Source of the DNA: JAYVYM01 sp046593925
GTDB taxonomy: Bacteria > Actinomycetota > Actinomycetes > Mycobacteriales > SCTD01
Length of the DNA stretch: 26,311 nucleotides
Assembly: GCA_046593925.1 (NCBI GenBank)
Contig: JBKJQN010000015.1
Coordinates: forward strand, 1 to 26,311
Direction of reading: 5' to 3'
Part shown: one piece after another, positions 25,046-26,311 of the stretch
Numbering within the stretch: the first letter of the stretch is position 1
Layout of the letters: every line of letters starts with the position of its first letter
Program-made: the position numbers and the translations under genes
Notes under the pieces: generated by a model
Told to the model about the DNA's origin: nothing
What the model saw: the letters and a program-made list of their open reading frames with translations, nothing else
Database searches by the model: none

Positions 25046-25686
25046 CTGCTGACCAGGGCGACCTCGAGGTCGGCGCCGGTCGCCGCCCGCACGTCGTCGA
25101 CGCGGACCCCGGGCGCGGTCTCGCGCAGCACCAGGCCCTGCGGCTCGACGTCGATGACGGCGAGATCGGTGATGATGCGTCCGATGCAGCGCTTGCCGGT
25201 GAGCGGCAACGTGCACTCGCGGACGATCTTGTGCCCGCCGTCCCTGGCGAGGTGCTCCATCATGACGATGACGCGCTTGGCGCCGTGGACCAGGTCCATC
25301 GCGCCACCCATCCCCTTGACCATCTTCCCGGGGATCATCCAGTTGGCCAGGTCGCCGTGCTCGCTGACCTGCATGGCGCCCAGGACCGCGACGTCGACGT
25401 GGCCGCCGCGGATCATGCCGAACGACAGCGCCGAGTCGAAGTACGACGCACCGGCCTGCACGGTGACGGTTTCCTTGCCCGCGTTGATGAGGTCGGCGTC
25501 GACGTCGTCCTCGGCCGGGTAGGGGCCGACGCCGAGGACGCCGTTTTCGGACTGCAGGACGACGTGTACGCCGGCCGGCAGGAAGTTGGGGATCAGGGTC
25601 GGCAGGCCGATCCCGAGGTTGACGTACGCGCCGTCGGGGAGCTCGAGGGCGACCCGCGCCGCCAGCTCCTCGCGGGTCCGCGTCAT
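25042..25686 (-). CDS. scoB: 3-oxoacid CoA-transferase subunit B
   Basis: A 214-residue beta subunit of succinyl-CoA:3-ketoacid CoA-transferase, which activates acetoacetate using succinyl-CoA. Family signatures are GAYVNLGIGLPTLIPNFLPAG near the N-terminus, then LQSENGVLGVGPYP, whose Glu (in SENG) is the catalytic residue that forms the CoA thioester. GGHVDVAVLGAMQVSEHGDLANWMIPGKMVKGMGGAMDLVHGAK follows. The ATG at 25686 overlaps the subunit A stop by 4 bp. Confidence 0.95.
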   Translation of the reverse strand: MTRTREELAARVALELPDGAYVNLGIGLPTLIPNFLPAGVHVVLQSENGVLGVGPYPAEDDVDADLINAGKETVTVQAGASYFDSALSFGMIRGGHVDVAVLGAMQVSEHGDLANWMIPGKMVKGMGGAMDLVHGAKRVIVMMEHLARDGGHKIVRECTLPLTGKRCIGRIITDLAVIDVEPQGLVLRETAPGVRVDDVRAATGADLEVALVSR

Positions 25687-26260
25687 GTGCGCGCCACCGT
25701 CCTTCGCTCGATCTGCTTCTCGCCCGCCGGCACGTGAACGACCCGCTGGACGAAGATCCCGGGGGTGTGTACCTGCGCCGGGTCGAGCTCGCCGGGCTCG
25801 ACGAGTTCCTCGACCTCGGCGATCGTCACCCGGCCGGCGGCGGCGCACAGCGGGTTGAAGTTCATCGCGCTCTTGCGGTACACGAGGTTGCCGTGCCGGT
25901 CACCGCGCCAGGCGTGCACCAGCGCGAAGTCGGTGCGGATCGCCTGCTCGAGGACGTACGGCACGCCGTCGAACTCGCGGACCTCCTTGGGTTGAGTGGC
26001 GAGCGCGACCCCGCCGCTGCCGTCGTAGCGCAGTGGCAGGCCGCCGTCGGCGACCTGCGTACCGACGCCACCGGGGGTGTAGAACGCCGGGATGCCCGCG
26101 CCACCGGCCCGCAGGCGCTCGGCGAGGGTCCCCTGCGGCACGAGCTCGACCTCGAGTTCGCCGGTGAGGAACTGCCGCTCGAACTCCTTGTTCTCGCCGA
26201 CGTAGGAGCCCGTGGTGCGACTGATCCGCTTGGCGCGCAACAGCGAGCCGAGGCCCCAGC
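25683..26260 (-). CDS. scoA: 3-oxoacid CoA-transferase subunit A (5' part missing)
   Basis: About 192 residues of the alpha subunit are present, from WGLGSLLRAKRISRTTGSYVGENKEFERQFLTGELEVELVPQGTLAERLRAGGAGIPAFYTPGGVGT to a C-terminal VHTPGIFVQRVVHVP. The first 50 or so residues, with the glycine-rich GGFGLCG region, are absent. The frame stays open to the window edge, but the residues encoded beyond 26260 (for example TPCSPRRRTP) do not fit the family. That DNA is an inverted copy of this gene's own sequence. It is the first gene of the scoA-scoB-crotonase operon, with 4-bp overlaps. Confidence 0.92.
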
Positions 26261-26311
26261 CGCACCACGGGGTCCTACGTCGGGGAGAACAAGGAGTTCG
26301 AGCGGCAGTTC
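26169..26311. repeat. Terminal inverted repeat at the window end
   Basis: Positions 26261-26311 are the reverse complement of 26169-26219 at 49 of 51 positions, separated by 41 bp. The plus strand at the end thus encodes SYVGENKEFERQF, the same peptide that scoA encodes on the minus strand. This is the form of a fold-back chimera. Confidence 0.9.

Overview
The window is high-GC, densely packed DNA with frequent GTG/TTG starts and ATGA/GTGA overlaps. That style, and gene types such as DUF1918, actinobacterial SRPBCC proteins, TreX-Y-Z and several GT-C mannosyltransferase-like membrane proteins, point to an actinobacterium. I cannot name the genus. No transposase, CRISPR array or rRNA was seen. 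The window contains a selenocysteine tRNA gene and the 5' part of selD, so the organism probably decodes UGA as selenocysteine, but I found no selenoprotein gene here.

Layout. (1) 1-450: selD (minus, cut by the left edge) diverges from tRNA-Sec (plus). (2) 449-2926, minus: M18 aminopeptidase, a DUF2231/Rieske protein whose last codons are frameshifted inside a perfect 30-bp palindrome, and a DUF1918 protein. (3) 2965-8440: a head-to-head, then convergent island. An extended SDR epimerase with a zinc-ribbon-like insertion and a GT2 glycosyltransferase lie on plus. On minus is a five-gene operon joined by 4-bp overlaps: DUF2064/TIGR04282 transferase, methyltransferase, cytochrome b-sulfite-oxidase-type molybdoprotein fusion, small membrane protein, DUF1353 protein. 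This is the best candidate for an undescribed pathway. (4) 8576-16178: two divergent lipoproteins, three polytopic GT-C type glycosyltransferases and a UDP-galactopyranose-mutase-like FAD protein, suggesting export or assembly of a surface glycoconjugate. (5) 16186-16624: decayed DNA holding an SDR N-terminus and a GT2-like fragment, followed by a small SRPBCC gene.

(6) 17127-24196, minus: the trehalose-from-glycogen operon, glgX(treX)-treY-treZ, preceded by a 15-codon leader ORF with a strong Shine-Dalgarno that overlaps the glgX start. treY and treZ are split by about 775 bp holding an inactivated SRPBCC-family gene on the opposite strand, two related hairpins and a 20-bp tandem repeat. (7) 24269-26311, minus: crotonase, then CoA-transferase subunits B and A (transcribed A-B-crotonase), probably acetoacetate/leucine catabolism. 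The last 51 bases are an inverted near-copy of 26169-26219 and look like a fold-back assembly or amplification artefact.
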